NCBI GenBank assembly: GCA_017617635.1
Contig: JAFZVW010000035.1
Location: 1-64,000, forward strand
Direction: 5' to 3'
DNA from: Bacteroidaceae bacterium
GTDB taxonomy: Bacteria; Bacteroidota; Bacteroidia; Bacteroidales; Bacteroidaceae
DNA length: 64,000 nt
Shown here: in pieces, positions 9,070 through 17,727 of the stretch
How the letters are laid out: every line of letters starts with the position of its first letter
Numbering within the stretch: the stretch's first letter is position 1
Notes under the pieces: model-generated
Seen by the model: the letters and a program-made list of their open reading frames with translations, nothing else
Database searches by the model: none
Told to the model about the DNA's origin: nothing
Made by a program: the position numbers and the translations under genes

Positions 9070-10047
9070 ATGAAAAGTTTTCTTAACGTACAGGATTTAG
9101 GTGACCTTAGGCAGGCACTTGCCGAGGCCCAGGAAATAAAGCAAGACCGTTTCAAATACGTTGAAATGGGTAAAAACAAGACAGCACTGCTCGTTTTCTT
9201 CAACAACAGCCTGCGTACACGACTCTCAACCCAGAAGGCTGCCCTTAACTTAGGGATGAACGTCATTGTCCTTGATGTCAATGCGGGAGCCTGGAAGTTG
9301 GAGACTGAACACGGAGTCATTATGGACGGTGACAAGAGCGAGCATCTCCTCGAGGCCATTCCTGTCATGGCAAGCTATTGTGACGTAATAGGTATCCGTT
9401 CATTTGCAGGACTTACAGACCGCGATTACGATTATTCCGAAACCGTATACAATCAGTTTGTCAAATACAGCGGCAAACCGGTCTTTGCAATGGAAACGGC
9501 CACGGTCCATCCCCTGCAGGCCTTTGCAGATTTGATAACGATAGAGGAGAATTGGAAAAACTCTCAACAAAGACCTAAAGTCGTATTAACTTGGGCTCCT
9601 CATCCCAAGTCTTTGCCACAGGCTGTTCCCAACAGCTTTGCCGAGTGGATGAATGCTGCCGATGTGGACTTCGTGATTACACATCCAGAGGGCTATGAAC
9701 TTGATCCCAGGTTTGTAGGTAATGTCCGTGTGGAGTATAATCAGACGAAAGCCTTCGAGGGTGCCGACTTCATATACGCCAAGAACTGGTCATGCCCTGG
9801 TGTAACATGTCCCGACAAGTACGGACATATTCTGCAGGACTATCACACAATGATGGACTGGACAGTATCGGCACGCCAGATGGCAGTGACCAATAACGGA
9901 CATTTCATGCACTGTCTGCCGGTACGGCGCGGCATGATTGTAACAGACGAGGTTATCGAAGGACCTGATAGCCTGGTAATCCCCGAGGCAGCCAACCGCG
10001 AAATCTCGGCAACAGTCGTACTCAAGCGTATTTTACAGAGCCTGTAG
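9070..10047 (+). CDS. argF': N-succinyl/N-acetylornithine carbamoyltransferase (ArgF')
   Basis: A 325-residue carbamoyltransferase of the branch that acts on N-acylated ornithine. The carbamoyl-phosphate motif is FFNNSLRTRLST (43-54), followed by GVIMDGDKSEHLLEAIPV (82-99), TVHPLQAFAD, TWAPHP and the C-terminal HCLPVRRG. As I recall the Bacteroides fragilis enzyme, it has proline at position 90 within GDKPEH, and this residue sets succinyl versus acetyl preference; here it is Ser90. The protein therefore belongs to the acylornithine type, with succinyl use more likely than acetyl. It is the last gene of the operon, 31 bp after the ligase. Confidence 0.92.
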   Translation: MKSFLNVQDLGDLRQALAEAQEIKQDRFKYVEMGKNKTALLVFFNNSLRTRLSTQKAALNLGMNVIVLDVNAGAWKLETEHGVIMDGDKSEHLLEAIPVMASYCDVIGIRSFAGLTDRDYDYSETVYNQFVKYSGKPVFAMETATVHPLQAFADLITIEENWKNSQQRPKVVLTWAPHPKSLPQAVPNSFAEWMNAADVDFVITHPEGYELDPRFVGNVRVEYNQTKAFEGADFIYAKNWSCPGVTCPDKYGHILQDYHTMMDWTVSARQMAVTNNGHFMHCLPVRRGMIVTDEVIEGPDSLVIPEAANREISATVVLKRILQSL

Positions 10048-10080
10048 AGGAAGAACCGTCTTCCCGCAAATACGGGATAA

Positions 10081-11019
10081 CTACAGACAGAAACGTATTC
10101 CCCACAGGAAGTGATTACTTTCCTCGTGGGGCATTGTATGTTGTGTGAAAGGACGGTAATCCAGCGGCATTGACCATCCCTGGCGGTCACATAAGCCAAA
10201 CCACGGCTCTATGCAGACGTATGGACACAGCATGTCAGCCATCTGCCATACCAGACATACAGGAGCGTCAAAATAAACCTGAGCCAGTGGTGTCTCCCCG
10301 TCAGCCCTGTACAGGTCCATGCCGTAAAACTGTCCGCCGTCGAATATCAGTGCCTCATTTCTGAACGTGTCAACGCAAACGGGAATCAGACCATCCTCAT
10401 TCATTTGAACATGATAGCGCTCGGGACTCCAGCACCCCTGCTCTCCGGCACGCACTACACTCACACTGCTGACAGGGCGTGATGCAGTCAGGTTGGTCGG
10501 AGCTATATATCCTATGATGCGGCTTGCATCGTCCCCCTCCACCGTGTCAAAGTCAGGCAGTGCCAGGGCAGGATGTCCGCCTATCTGGTAATGCATTGTC
10601 TCGTCTCCCAGGTTACGGACCTCAGCCTCACATTCCAGTTGTTCTCCACGCAAGGTATATGTCAGTGTCAGTTGCCATTTAAAAGGAAAACAAGCCGCAG
10701 TATCGTCATTGCCGCTTACAGTAAAGGATACCTCACTGACTTCGTCGCTCTCTATCACAGGCGAATCCTTGTCAATCTCAAACTCCATTCCCCTGACAAA
10801 ACCGTGCTTCGGCATACTGTATTCCTTGCCGTTCAGCGTGTATTTGCCATTCCACAATCCGCCACAGGCAGGGAACAGGATAGGGGAGTGTCCCTTCCAG
10901 AATGCAGGGTCACCGTTCCACCACAGCTCACGTCCGTTCCTGTCCTTTACGCTGACAACCTCAGCGCCCAGCGAATTGACCGTCACTGTCAGGTTCTCGT
11001 TTTTCAATGTGTAAGTCAT
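10081..11019 (-). CDS. aldose 1-epimerase family protein (LacX-like)
   Basis: A galactose-mutarotase-fold protein of 312 residues. Landmarks are the N-terminal LGAEVVSVKD, PKHGFVRG near 70-77, the conserved GGHPAL near 149-154, and IEPWFGLCD near the C terminus. It probably interconverts sugar anomers in the cytoplasm; no signal peptide is present. The LacX subgroup has no firm substrate. It is last in a six-gene minus-strand operon and its start overlaps the lpxH stop by 4 bp. It converges on argF' with a 33-bp gap. Confidence 0.85.
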   Translation of the reverse strand: MTYTLKNENLTVTVNSLGAEVVSVKDRNGRELWWNGDPAFWKGHSPILFPACGGLWNGKYTLNGKEYSMPKHGFVRGMEFEIDKDSPVIESDEVSEVSFTVSGNDDTAACFPFKWQLTLTYTLRGEQLECEAEVRNLGDETMHYQIGGHPALALPDFDTVEGDDASRIIGYIAPTNLTASRPVSSVSVVRAGEQGCWSPERYHVQMNEDGLIPVCVDTFRNEALIFDGGQFYGMDLYRADGETPLAQVYFDAPVCLVWQMADMLCPYVCIEPWFGLCDRQGWSMPLDYRPFTQHTMPHEESNHFLWGIRFCL

Positions 11020-11783
11020 GTTGATATGCGGTTAAAGTTATCCAACACCATTTCTTCGCCATTCCAACAGGCATAGGTGCATTGCCGGAAACTGTCCCCC
11101 AGAATCACCATGCGGCAACTGCGTGACATAATCAGGTCAAACTCCACATGACGGTGCCCGAAGACATAGCAGTTGATATCAGGATGTTCCCTGTAATGTT
11201 CCTTGGCAAAGCACACCAGAGGGTCAGTCGCCGGATCGATATTCTCTATATACCCCTCGTGCTTCTTGCGGCTGTAATATGCCCAGCGCATTCCCAGCTC
11301 CGCACCCCAGTTGGCAGGAAATACATTGCTGAACAGCCACTGGCATGTCCGGTTATGGAAAATCAGTCGGATTAACCGGAAACTCCTGCTCTTTTCGCCT
11401 AATCCGTCACCATGTGCAAGAAAGAAACGTGACGTCTTGTCTCCAACCTTCAGGTCTACGGTTTCCGGGCCGTGGTGAATCTTCACTCCGCACTCTTGCT
11501 CCAAGTATCCGAATGTCCATATATCATGGTTGCCCGTAAACAGGTGAACCTCAACACCGTTGTCAGTCAGTTCGGCCAGCTTGCCCAGGAACCTGACCAT
11601 CCCCTTGGGAACCAGATGACGGTATTCAAACCAGAAATCAAACATATCTCCCAGCATATACACCGCCTGGGCATCGTCCTTGATGCTGTCAAGGAATGCA
11701 CACAGTCTTTTTTCTCTCGCACCGATATTTGCAATGGCCCTCGAGCCCAGGTGCGCGTCACTCAGGAAATATATCTTCTTCAT
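11016..11783 (-). CDS. lpxH: UDP-2,3-diacylglucosamine diphosphatase
   Basis: A calcineurin-like metallophosphoesterase that makes lipid X during lipid A synthesis at the inner membrane. Metal ligands are visible in FLSDAHLGS (D8, H10), LGDMFDFW, TGNHDIW, AHGDG and GHRH. I start at the ATG at 11783 (255 residues), since an upstream in-frame start would add 20 residues of unrelated sequence read through the DUF59 gene. The gap to DUF59 is 5 bp. The length fits the Bacteroidetes LpxH group, longer than the E. coli protein. Confidence 0.88.
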   Translation of the reverse strand: MKKIYFLSDAHLGSRAIANIGAREKRLCAFLDSIKDDAQAVYMLGDMFDFWFEYRHLVPKGMVRFLGKLAELTDNGVEVHLFTGNHDIWTFGYLEQECGVKIHHGPETVDLKVGDKTSRFFLAHGDGLGEKSRSFRLIRLIFHNRTCQWLFSNVFPANWGAELGMRWAYYSRKKHEGYIENIDPATDPLVCFAKEHYREHPDINCYVFGHRHVEFDLIMSRSCRMVILGDSFRQCTYACWNGEEMVLDNFNRIST

Positions 11784-11788
11784 CTCAT

Positions 11789-12103
11789 TTACATGAAGCC
11801 CAGCTCCATTCTTGCCTCTTCCGTCATCATGTCCTTGGTCCATTCAGGCTCGAAGACAAGATTGACATCCACGCGCTTCAGACCTTCGATTGTCTCCAGT
11901 TTCTGACGCACGTCCTCAACTATGAAGTCCGCAGCAGGACAACTGGGCGCAGTCAGCGTCATATCAATATCCAGCCACGTATTGTCATCTTTCAGTTCTA
12001 TACGGTATATCAGTCCCAAGTCATACACATTCACAGGTATTTCGGGATCAAAAACCGTCCTTAGCAGTTCAATCGCGCGCTCTTCAATATTCAGCTTCTC
12101 CAT
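11789..12103 (-). CDS. DUF59/MIP18-type Fe-S cluster assembly protein
   Basis: A 104-residue single-domain protein with the family core VFDPEIPVNVYDLGLIY near residues 16-32 and the conserved cysteine in LTAPSCPAADFI. Relatives (SufT, PaaD-like, eukaryotic MIP18) help mature Fe-S proteins. I start at 12103, one base after the radC stop; a longer in-frame start at 12145 lies inside radC and looks unlike the family. There are no suf genes nearby, so it acts with partners elsewhere. Confidence 0.85.
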   Translation of the reverse strand: MEKLNIEERAIELLRTVFDPEIPVNVYDLGLIYRIELKDDNTWLDIDMTLTAPSCPAADFIVEDVRQKLETIEGLKRVDVNLVFEPEWTKDMMTEEARMELGFM

Positions 12104-12104
12104 A

Positions 12105-12782
12105 TCACAGTTTCCCGGATTCGTAGTAAGAATAATAGTTGTCACTTCCCAGAATCACATGGTCCAGCATGCGTATCTGCATGATATTGCATGCCTCCTG
12201 CAGTTTTCTTGTCAGCAAGTCATCAGCCTTGCTTGGCGTTGGAACGCCGCTGGGATGATTATGGCACAGGACGATACTGGTAGCCCCCGCGATAAGCGCA
12301 CTGCGCAAAACCAGACGGATATCAACACTGCTCTCCGTTATTCCGCCCCGGCTTACCAGCTTGTGCCCGATGATACGGTTCTTGATGTCCAGCATCAGCA
12401 TGTGGCATTCCTCATGCGGAAGATCCAGGATGTGAGTGCGGAAGTAGTCATACATGTCCTTGGCAGTTGTTACCGCCTCACGTCCCGAATGTGTCTCACG
12501 CATCAGCCGTTTGCCCAGTTCCATCGCAGCCTGTATGGTAACAGCCTTCGCAGGGCCTATACCGTTGTATTTCACCAGTTCCTCACGGCTCAGAGTGCTC
12601 AGTGCACGCAGCGAATTGCCGTTCTCGCTCAGTATGCGCCTTATCAGGTCTACACTACTCTCATTCGCTGTGCCGCTGCCAATCAGTATCGCCAGCAATT
12701 CAGCACTGCTTACAGATTCCACACCTTGGGAAATAACCCTTTCCCTCGGGCGTTCGTCTATAGACCACTCCTTTATCTTCAC
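12105..12782 (-). CDS. radC: RadC/JAB-domain DNA repair-associated protein
   Basis: A 225-residue protein with an N-terminal helix-hairpin-helix region (IGPAKAVTIQAAMELGKR, about 75-92) and a C-terminal JAB metalloprotease-like domain with the zinc ligand motif HNHPSGVPTPSKAD (about 173-186). Its role in DNA repair is uncertain even in model bacteria. It overlaps the glycosyltransferase gene by 4 bp. Confidence 0.9.
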   Translation of the reverse strand: MKIKEWSIDERPRERVISQGVESVSSAELLAILIGSGTANESSVDLIRRILSENGNSLRALSTLSREELVKYNGIGPAKAVTIQAAMELGKRLMRETHSGREAVTTAKDMYDYFRTHILDLPHEECHMLMLDIKNRIIGHKLVSRGGITESSVDIRLVLRSALIAGATSIVLCHNHPSGVPTPSKADDLLTRKLQEACNIMQIRMLDHVILGSDNYYSYYESGKL

Positions 12783-13873
12783 TCGTAGAAATTATCTTTA
12801 AACGCCTGCAGTTCCTCGTTTCTGCCACATACGCATCGCAGCCACCAGGCACGCAGAAAACCTGTGCCGTAGCCTATGAGCTGGATGAAACTGGCAGGTA
12901 CCGACAGTAGCCCCACTTTCATACTACGGTTCCGCCAGCTGCTGTCTACTATTATAATCAGACTATACAGCATCAGAGGGGAAAGGGACAGCAGCATTCC
13001 GCCAAGTCCTAAGATAATACAGCATACAGGTCCTGTCGCACATCCAGCGGTCTTGTACAGAGACACCAATCCCATGACAGCCAGCAGCAGGAATAAAACT
13101 GCAACAAGAGCCAGGACAAATGTTCCCAGCGTGAAAAACATCGGCAGCAGATGCACAAGCTTCAGACTGCCTGGATGACGCTTCATCAGGTTGATACGCG
13201 CAATACCGCTGTTGTGGACCTGCTTGAAGAACTTCTTCATATCAGTCCTGCGCTTATGCCAGACCCATGCCTCGGGGAAGAGGCGGCAGCTTGCCCCGCT
13301 CTCATATATACGTATGCTGAAGTCAATGTCCTCGCCGAATCGCATCTTCGAGAATCCGCCCAGCGTTTTCCACAAATCAGCCTTCACACCCATATTGAAG
13401 CTGCGAGGATAGAATTTCCTGTCCAGCTGTTTCCTGCCGCCACGGATGCCTCCGGTCGTAAAGAAACTAGTCATGCTGTAGCTGATTGCCTTCTGCACAT
13501 CCGTAAAGCTCTCATGGGCAGCATCCGGACCGCCGAAAGCATCACACGGATTATTCGTCAGTTCGGCATCCACCGCCGCCAGATACCCCGGCGGCAGCAC
13601 GCAGTCGCTGTCCAGGACAATCAGGTATTCCCCCTGGCAACGCTCCGCACCATAGTTGCGGCTCTGTCCTGGCCCGCTATTCTCCTTGGCATAATAACGC
13701 AAGGCAAGCCTGGAAGCATGCCTGTTAACAACTTCCTGGCATGGTATGGACGAACCATCCTCCACAACCACAACCTCAAAGTCGTCAAACGTCTGTACCT
13801 CCAGACTTGTCAACAGTTCGTCTACCTCGTCAGGACGGTTGTAGACTGGAACTATAACGGAATATTTCATCAA
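12779..13873 (-). CDS. family 2 glycosyltransferase with C-terminal membrane segments
   Basis: A 364-residue GT2 protein. The GT-A domain starts at once (YSVIVPVYNRPDEVDELL), with VVVEDGSS and the metal-binding LDSDCVLP near 92-99; FGEDIDFSIRI is the acceptor-side motif. Residues from about 240 onward form two or three hydrophobic segments, so the enzyme is anchored in the inner membrane with the catalytic part in the cytoplasm. The sugar and acceptor cannot be told. Overlaps with efp (4 bp) and radC (4 bp) show cotranscription. Confidence 0.88.
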   Translation of the reverse strand: MMKYSVIVPVYNRPDEVDELLTSLEVQTFDDFEVVVVEDGSSIPCQEVVNRHASRLALRYYAKENSGPGQSRNYGAERCQGEYLIVLDSDCVLPPGYLAAVDAELTNNPCDAFGGPDAAHESFTDVQKAISYSMTSFFTTGGIRGGRKQLDRKFYPRSFNMGVKADLWKTLGGFSKMRFGEDIDFSIRIYESGASCRLFPEAWVWHKRRTDMKKFFKQVHNSGIARINLMKRHPGSLKLVHLLPMFFTLGTFVLALVAVLFLLLAVMGLVSLYKTAGCATGPVCCIILGLGGMLLSLSPLMLYSLIIIVDSSWRNRSMKVGLLSVPASFIQLIGYGTGFLRAWWLRCVCGRNEELQAFKDNFYE

Positions 13874-14436
13874 GCCTTTACGCGACCCAGATAGCTGCCG
13901 TCACGAGTGTCGATTTCGATTGTCTCGCCCTCGTTGATGAACAGCGGAACACGAACCTCGGCACCACTCTCGACCTTGGCAGGCTTCAGGGTGTTTGTAG
14001 CAGTATCACCCTTCAGGCCAGGCTCTGTCCATACAACCTGCAGGTGCACCTTGGCAGGAAGCTCGGCATACAGGATGGTCTCGGTGCTTGCATCGGTAAC
14101 CACCTCGACGTTCTGACCCTCCTTCATATACTTCACACCGGTAATCTGGTCAGCCGGAATGTTGACCTGCTCGAATGTCTCGTTGTTCATGAACACGTAG
14201 TCCTCACCCTCGGCATACAGATACTGGTATGGGCGACGCTCCACGCGCACGTCTTCCAGCTTCTCACCGATGTTGAAACGCTTTTCAATCACACCGCCGT
14301 TCACTACGTCCTTCAGTGTAACGTTCATGATAGTGTTACCCTTGCCGGGCTTACGGTGCAGGAAATCGATGCAGAAGTACAACTTTCCGTCCATGCGGAT
14401 GCATACACCCTTCTTGATGTCTTGAGAATTGATCAT
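13870..14436 (-). CDS. efp: translation elongation factor P
   Basis: EF-P rescues ribosomes stalled on polyproline. The 188-residue, three-domain protein has the exposed-loop motif RKPGKGNT with Lys32 at the site usually modified in the PGKG class, and the C-terminal signature IDTRDGSYLGRVKA. It is the first gene of the minus-strand operon, about 50 bp from a Bacteroidetes-type -7 box, divergent from rpmH. Confidence 0.96.
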   Translation of the reverse strand: MINSQDIKKGVCIRMDGKLYFCIDFLHRKPGKGNTIMNVTLKDVVNGGVIEKRFNIGEKLEDVRVERRPYQYLYAEGEDYVFMNNETFEQVNIPADQITGVKYMKEGQNVEVVTDASTETILYAELPAKVHLQVVWTEPGLKGDTATNTLKPAKVESGAEVRVPLFINEGETIEIDTRDGSYLGRVKA

Positions 14437-14487
14437 ACTCGAAATTTATCTTATTATTTGTTAATGGAATTTATTATTTACCGCGTG

Positions 14488-14495
14488 CAAAGGTA
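14488..14495 (-). promoter_or_regulatory. -7 promoter box for efp
   Basis: On the minus strand this reads TACCTTTG, a full TAnnTTTG match, 51 bp before the efp start. A partial -33 (CTTGG) lies near 14513-14517. It would drive the efp-to-epimerase operon. Confidence 0.65.
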
Positions 14496-14536
14496 ACTAT
14501 TTTTGGCAACAATCCAAGAAAAAATAACAGAAAGGT

Positions 14537-14568
14537 TTGGTTATATTCAAAAAAGTACGTACTTTTGC
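14537..14568 (+). promoter_or_regulatory. promoter for rpmH
   Basis: TTTG at 14537-14540, exactly 20 bp, then TACTTTTG at 14561-14568: a textbook Bacteroidetes promoter. The leader to the rpmH start is about 40 nt. Confidence 0.85.
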
Positions 14569-14615
14569 ACCCCGAAACATATTGCGTGCGAAAACAAATA
14601 AAACAAGTATAAGTC

Positions 14616-14771
14616 ATGAAAAGAACATTTCAGCCACACAACCGTCGTCGTAACAACAAGCACGGTTTCCGCCAGAGAATGACTACTGCCAATGGTCGCC
14701 GTGTATTGGCAAACCGTCGCGCAAAGGGTCGCAAGAAACTGACCGTATCTGACGAGAAACATGGCAAGTAA
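14616..14771 (+). CDS. rpmH: ribosomal protein L34
   Basis: A 51-residue basic protein starting [19 protein letters not shown] and ending in a Lys/Arg-rich tail with [16 protein letters not shown]. This is the L34 signature, a late-assembling protein of the large ribosomal subunit. Length is normal. It has its own strong promoter and a terminator 30 bp after the stop. The usual neighbours rnpA and dnaA are absent, as is common in Bacteroidetes. Confidence 0.97.
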   Translation: MKRTFQPHNRRRNNKHGFRQRMTTANGRRVLANRRAKGRKKLTVSDEKHGK

Positions 14772-14799
14772 TCAAAAAAACTGTATCAGTAAATAGAAA

Positions 14800-14835
14800 A
14801 GAAGTAAGGTTTCCTTGCTTCTTTTTCTTTTTTTA
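14800..14835 (+). terminator. terminator of rpmH
   Basis: A 10-bp stem AGAAGTAAGG/CCTTGCTTCT (one wobble, TTT loop) runs into a T-rich tract at 14821-14834. Confidence 0.85.
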
Positions 14836-14837
14836 TA

Positions 14838-14845
14838 TACTTTTG
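14838..14845 (+). promoter_or_regulatory. -7 box for the PASTA gene
   Basis: TACTTTTG, 25 bp before the PASTA-protein start, right after the rpmH terminator. The -33 region overlaps the terminator stem (CTTG), so that half is weak. Confidence 0.6.
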
Positions 14846-14870
14846 ACGTCAAATACTGTTAGCGGCAAAT

Positions 14871-15506
14871 ATGACTTTAAAGGAATTTTCGAGGAAACTG
14901 TTTGCACCATGGCTATGGGGAAATCTCACGGCAATGGCCATTGTCGTGTGCATTATAATATTCGGTGTATGGTATGGAATAGCATGGTACACACACCATG
15001 GCGAGGAAATAGAGATTCCCGATATCTGCAACATGAGTGTCGATGATGCATCATTTGCACTCGAGCACATGGGCCTTGTACCCATAGTTGCCGACAGCGG
15101 CTACAACAAGAAGATGCGCACAGGCACAATCCTCTTCCAGCAGCCACGTCCCGGAATGGTTGTAAAGTCAGGCCGAGAAGTCTACCTCACGGTCAACTCG
15201 ACCTACAGCCCTACGCTTACCCTTCCCGATATCGCGGACAACTGCGATGCACGCGAGGCCGAGGTCAAGCTCGTCTCAATGGGCTTCAGGCTCGGTCCCA
15301 TCGAATACGTTCCGGGCGAGAAGGACTGGGTTCTCAAGGTCAAGTGCCGCGGACGCATAGTATATAAGGGCGACAAGATACCCATCGAGGCACCCCTCGT
15401 CCTTGTCGTCGGCAACACCGACCCCGAGGAAGACGACATTGCAGACGACAGCGCAGCAGATGCACAGCATTTGGACATGATAGATTCCGAGGATTGGGAA
15501 TGGTAG
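14871..15506 (+). CDS. membrane-anchored PASTA-domain protein
   Basis: A 211-residue protein with a short cytoplasmic N terminus, one membrane helix at about 19-40 (MAIVVCIIIFGVWYGIAWY) and an outer part of PASTA repeats: one from IEIPDICNMS at about 47 with the conserved QQPRPG, and a second from LTLPDIADN at about 117. PASTA domains bind peptidoglycan or muropeptides, usually on kinases or penicillin-binding proteins; here they stand alone. It overlaps rluD by 7 bp, with ddl following. The C terminus is very acidic. Confidence 0.85.
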   Translation: MTLKEFSRKLFAPWLWGNLTAMAIVVCIIIFGVWYGIAWYTHHGEEIEIPDICNMSVDDASFALEHMGLVPIVADSGYNKKMRTGTILFQQPRPGMVVKSGREVYLTVNSTYSPTLTLPDIADNCDAREAEVKLVSMGFRLGPIEYVPGEKDWVLKVKCRGRIVYKGDKIPIEAPLVLVVGNTDPEEDDIADDSAADAQHLDMIDSEDWEW

Positions 15507-16564
15507 ACGAAATCATCACTGATTTTCTTGACGACGAACTCGATGACGAGGAACTGGAATCCCAGTCACTTCCATCGGAGTTGTACGAACACCAGCGTGT
15601 TGTTGCCGACAGCGGGCAGAATCCCGTGCGCGTCGACCGTTTCCTCATGGACCACCTCAGGGACACCAGCCGCAACCGCATACAGAAGGCTGCCGTGGCA
15701 GGATTCATCCAGGCCAACGGCAAAGCCGTGAAAAGCAACTACAAGGTCAAGGCAGGTGACGTCATAACCCTCATGCTCGACCGTCCCAAGCGTGACTGGG
15801 AGATAATCCCCGAGGACATTCCGCTTGACATAGTCTACGAAGACGACATCCTGCTCGTCATCAACAAGCCTGCAGGCATGGTCGTACATCCCGGGTGCGG
15901 CAATTTCACCGGCACGCTTGTCAATGCCCTCGCCTGGCACCTTAGGGACGACGAACGCTATGACCCCAATAATCCCGAGGTCGGACTCGTCCACCGCATA
16001 GACAAGGACACCAGCGGACTCCTGGTCGTAGCCAAGACCCCCGAAGCCAAGTCGCACCTGTGCAAGCAGTTCTTCCACCACACCACGCACAGGACATACA
16101 ACGCCCTCGTATGGGGACCTTTTGCCGAAGACGACGGCATCATACGCGGCAATATAGGCCGTGACCCCAAGGACCGCCTGCGCATGGCAGTGTTTCCTGA
16201 CGGAAGCGAGACAGGCAAGGCCGCCGTTACGCACTGGCACGTCCTGGAGCGATTCGGACCCGTCACTTTGGTCGAATGCCGTCTGGAAACCGGACGTACC
16301 CACCAGATACGGGCACACATGCGTCACATGGGACACCCCCTGTTTGCCGACGAGCGATACGGCGGGGACCAGATACTGCGAGGCGAGACCACAGCCGCCT
16401 ACAAGGCCTTCATCCGCAACTGCATGCAACTCTGTCCGCGTCAGGCTCTGCATGCCAGGACACTGGGATTTGTCCATCCCACTACAGGAGAAGAAATGTT
16501 TTTCGATTCAGAGCTGCCGGCAGATATGACAGCCCTGTTGGATAAATGGAGAAAGAGAATTTAG
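15500..16564 (+). CDS. rluD: RluA-family rRNA pseudouridine synthase, RluD type
   Basis: This makes pseudouridines in 23S rRNA. An acidic N-terminal tail is followed by an S4 RNA-binding domain (VRVDRFLMDHL to KVKAGD, about 43-87) and the catalytic domain with HRIDKDTSGLLVVAK, Asp168 being the nucleophile, and the late motif ETGRTHQIRAHMRHMGHPL. I start at the ATG at 15500 (354 residues); an in-frame TTG two codons earlier is possible. The start overlaps the PASTA gene by 7 bp. Confidence 0.93.
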   Translation: MVDEIITDFLDDELDDEELESQSLPSELYEHQRVVADSGQNPVRVDRFLMDHLRDTSRNRIQKAAVAGFIQANGKAVKSNYKVKAGDVITLMLDRPKRDWEIIPEDIPLDIVYEDDILLVINKPAGMVVHPGCGNFTGTLVNALAWHLRDDERYDPNNPEVGLVHRIDKDTSGLLVVAKTPEAKSHLCKQFFHHTTHRTYNALVWGPFAEDDGIIRGNIGRDPKDRLRMAVFPDGSETGKAAVTHWHVLERFGPVTLVECRLETGRTHQIRAHMRHMGHPLFADERYGGDQILRGETTAAYKAFIRNCMQLCPRQALHARTLGFVHPTTGEEMFFDSELPADMTALLDKWRKRI

Positions 16565-16580
16565 TGAACAGAGTAATTGG

Positions 16581-16688
16581 TTCCAGTGGCGCGTTGCGCC
16601 GTTAAAAAGTAGTTCTAGTGGACCTTCGGTCCGATAAACAATTGTGGAACAACCATGGAACAATATGGAACAACTATTTAACAACTAT
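16581..16688 (+). repeat. mini-hairpin repeat, copy A (after rluD)
   Basis: The 156-bp gap between rluD and ddl holds two hairpins with 5-bp stems and 3-nt loops, GGCGC-GTT-GCGCC (16588-16600) and GGACC-TTC-GGTCC (16620-16632). They are separated by the spacer GTTAAAAAGTAGTTCTAGT and followed by ATAAACAATTG and several TGGAACAA words. Orientation matches rluD. Related copies lie at 19084, 23203 and 24978. Confidence 0.8.
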
Positions 16689-16720
16689 GGAACTTGAATA
16701 ATAATTATGAATTGTGAATT

Positions 16721-17713
16721 ATGAATTGTGAATTGAAAAAAGTTGTTGCAATAATATGCGGAGGCGACACCTCCGAGCACGATGTAAGCATGCGCAGCGC
16801 AGCAGGCATCCAGTCCTTCATGGACAGCGAGCGCTACAATATATACAAGGTAGAGATACATGCAGGCAAGTGGGAAGCCATTCTGGACGACGGGCAGCGT
16901 TCGGCCGTTGACCGCAACGACTTCTCCTTCGCCGATGAGCAGGGCAAGACCATACGCCCCGACTTCTGCTATATCACCATCCACGGAGCACCCGGCGAGA
17001 ACGGCGTCCTGCAAGGCTACCTGGAACTTATCGGCATGCCCTACAGCACCAGCGGAGTGTTGGTCGAGGCACTCACGTACGACAAGTTCGCCACCAATAA
17101 CTATATGCGCTCCCTGGGCGTAAAGGTTGCCGACAGTCTGACGATACGCATCGGGCACGAAGACGAAGTCGCCGACCAGGAGATACTCGACCGCATCGGA
17201 CTCCCGTGCTTCGTCAAGCCCTCACGCGGCGGCAGCAGCTTCGGCACCACCAAAGTCAAGACCCCTGATGCCCTGCGTCCTGCCATCCAGCTTGCACTCA
17301 AGGAAGGCGAGGACGTAATGGTCGAGGCCTTCATGCAAGGCACCGAGATAACCTGCGGCTGCTACAAGACCAGGAACGTCAGCCACGTATTCCCCATTAC
17401 CGAGGTCGTTACCACAAACGAGTTCTTTGACTACGATGCCAAGTACAACGGCCAGGTCGACGAGATAACCCCAGCACGCATCAGCGACCGCCTGACGCAG
17501 CGCGTGCAGACGCTGACCAGTACCATCTACGACATACTGGGCTGCTACGGCATTATCCGTATCGACTATATCATTACCCAGGGCGACGTCATTAACCTTC
17601 TGGAGATTAACACCACCCCCGGTATGACACCCACCAGCTTTATCCCGCAGCAAGTCCGCGCCGCCGGCCTTGACATCAGGGAAGTAATGACAGACATTAT
17701 CGAGAACCGCTAA
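16721..17713 (+). CDS. ddl: D-alanine--D-alanine ligase
   Basis: An ATP-grasp enzyme making D-Ala-D-Ala for peptidoglycan. 330 residues from the ATG at 16721, with IICGGDTSEHDVS at the N terminus, HGAPGENG near 88-95, VKPSRGGSSFGT (the ATP loop, about 166-177) and LLEINTTPGMTPTS near 289-302. The start is not settled: the ATG lies in a duplicated ATGAATTGTGAATT stretch, and the TTG at 16733 would give a more family-like MKKVVAIICGG. ddl sits with rluD and an acyltransferase, all for the envelope or ribosome. Confidence 0.94.
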   Translation: MNCELKKVVAIICGGDTSEHDVSMRSAAGIQSFMDSERYNIYKVEIHAGKWEAILDDGQRSAVDRNDFSFADEQGKTIRPDFCYITIHGAPGENGVLQGYLELIGMPYSTSGVLVEALTYDKFATNNYMRSLGVKVADSLTIRIGHEDEVADQEILDRIGLPCFVKPSRGGSSFGTTKVKTPDALRPAIQLALKEGEDVMVEAFMQGTEITCGCYKTRNVSHVFPITEVVTTNEFFDYDAKYNGQVDEITPARISDRLTQRVQTLTSTIYDILGCYGIIRIDYIITQGDVINLLEINTTPGMTPTSFIPQQVRAAGLDIREVMTDIIENR

Positions 17714-17727
17714 TACCCCCATTCCGT

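Noticed and set aside
10100..10131. Strong hairpin in the 3' end of the epimerase gene as a bidirectional terminator
   Set aside because: A stem of about 12 bp with one bulge is real, but neither side is followed by a T run, and it lies within coding sequence.
15566..16477. A 303-codon frame antisense to rluD
   Set aside because: It mirrors a strongly supported RluD gene, has no family-like motifs or ribosome site, and fits the codon bias of the sense strand.
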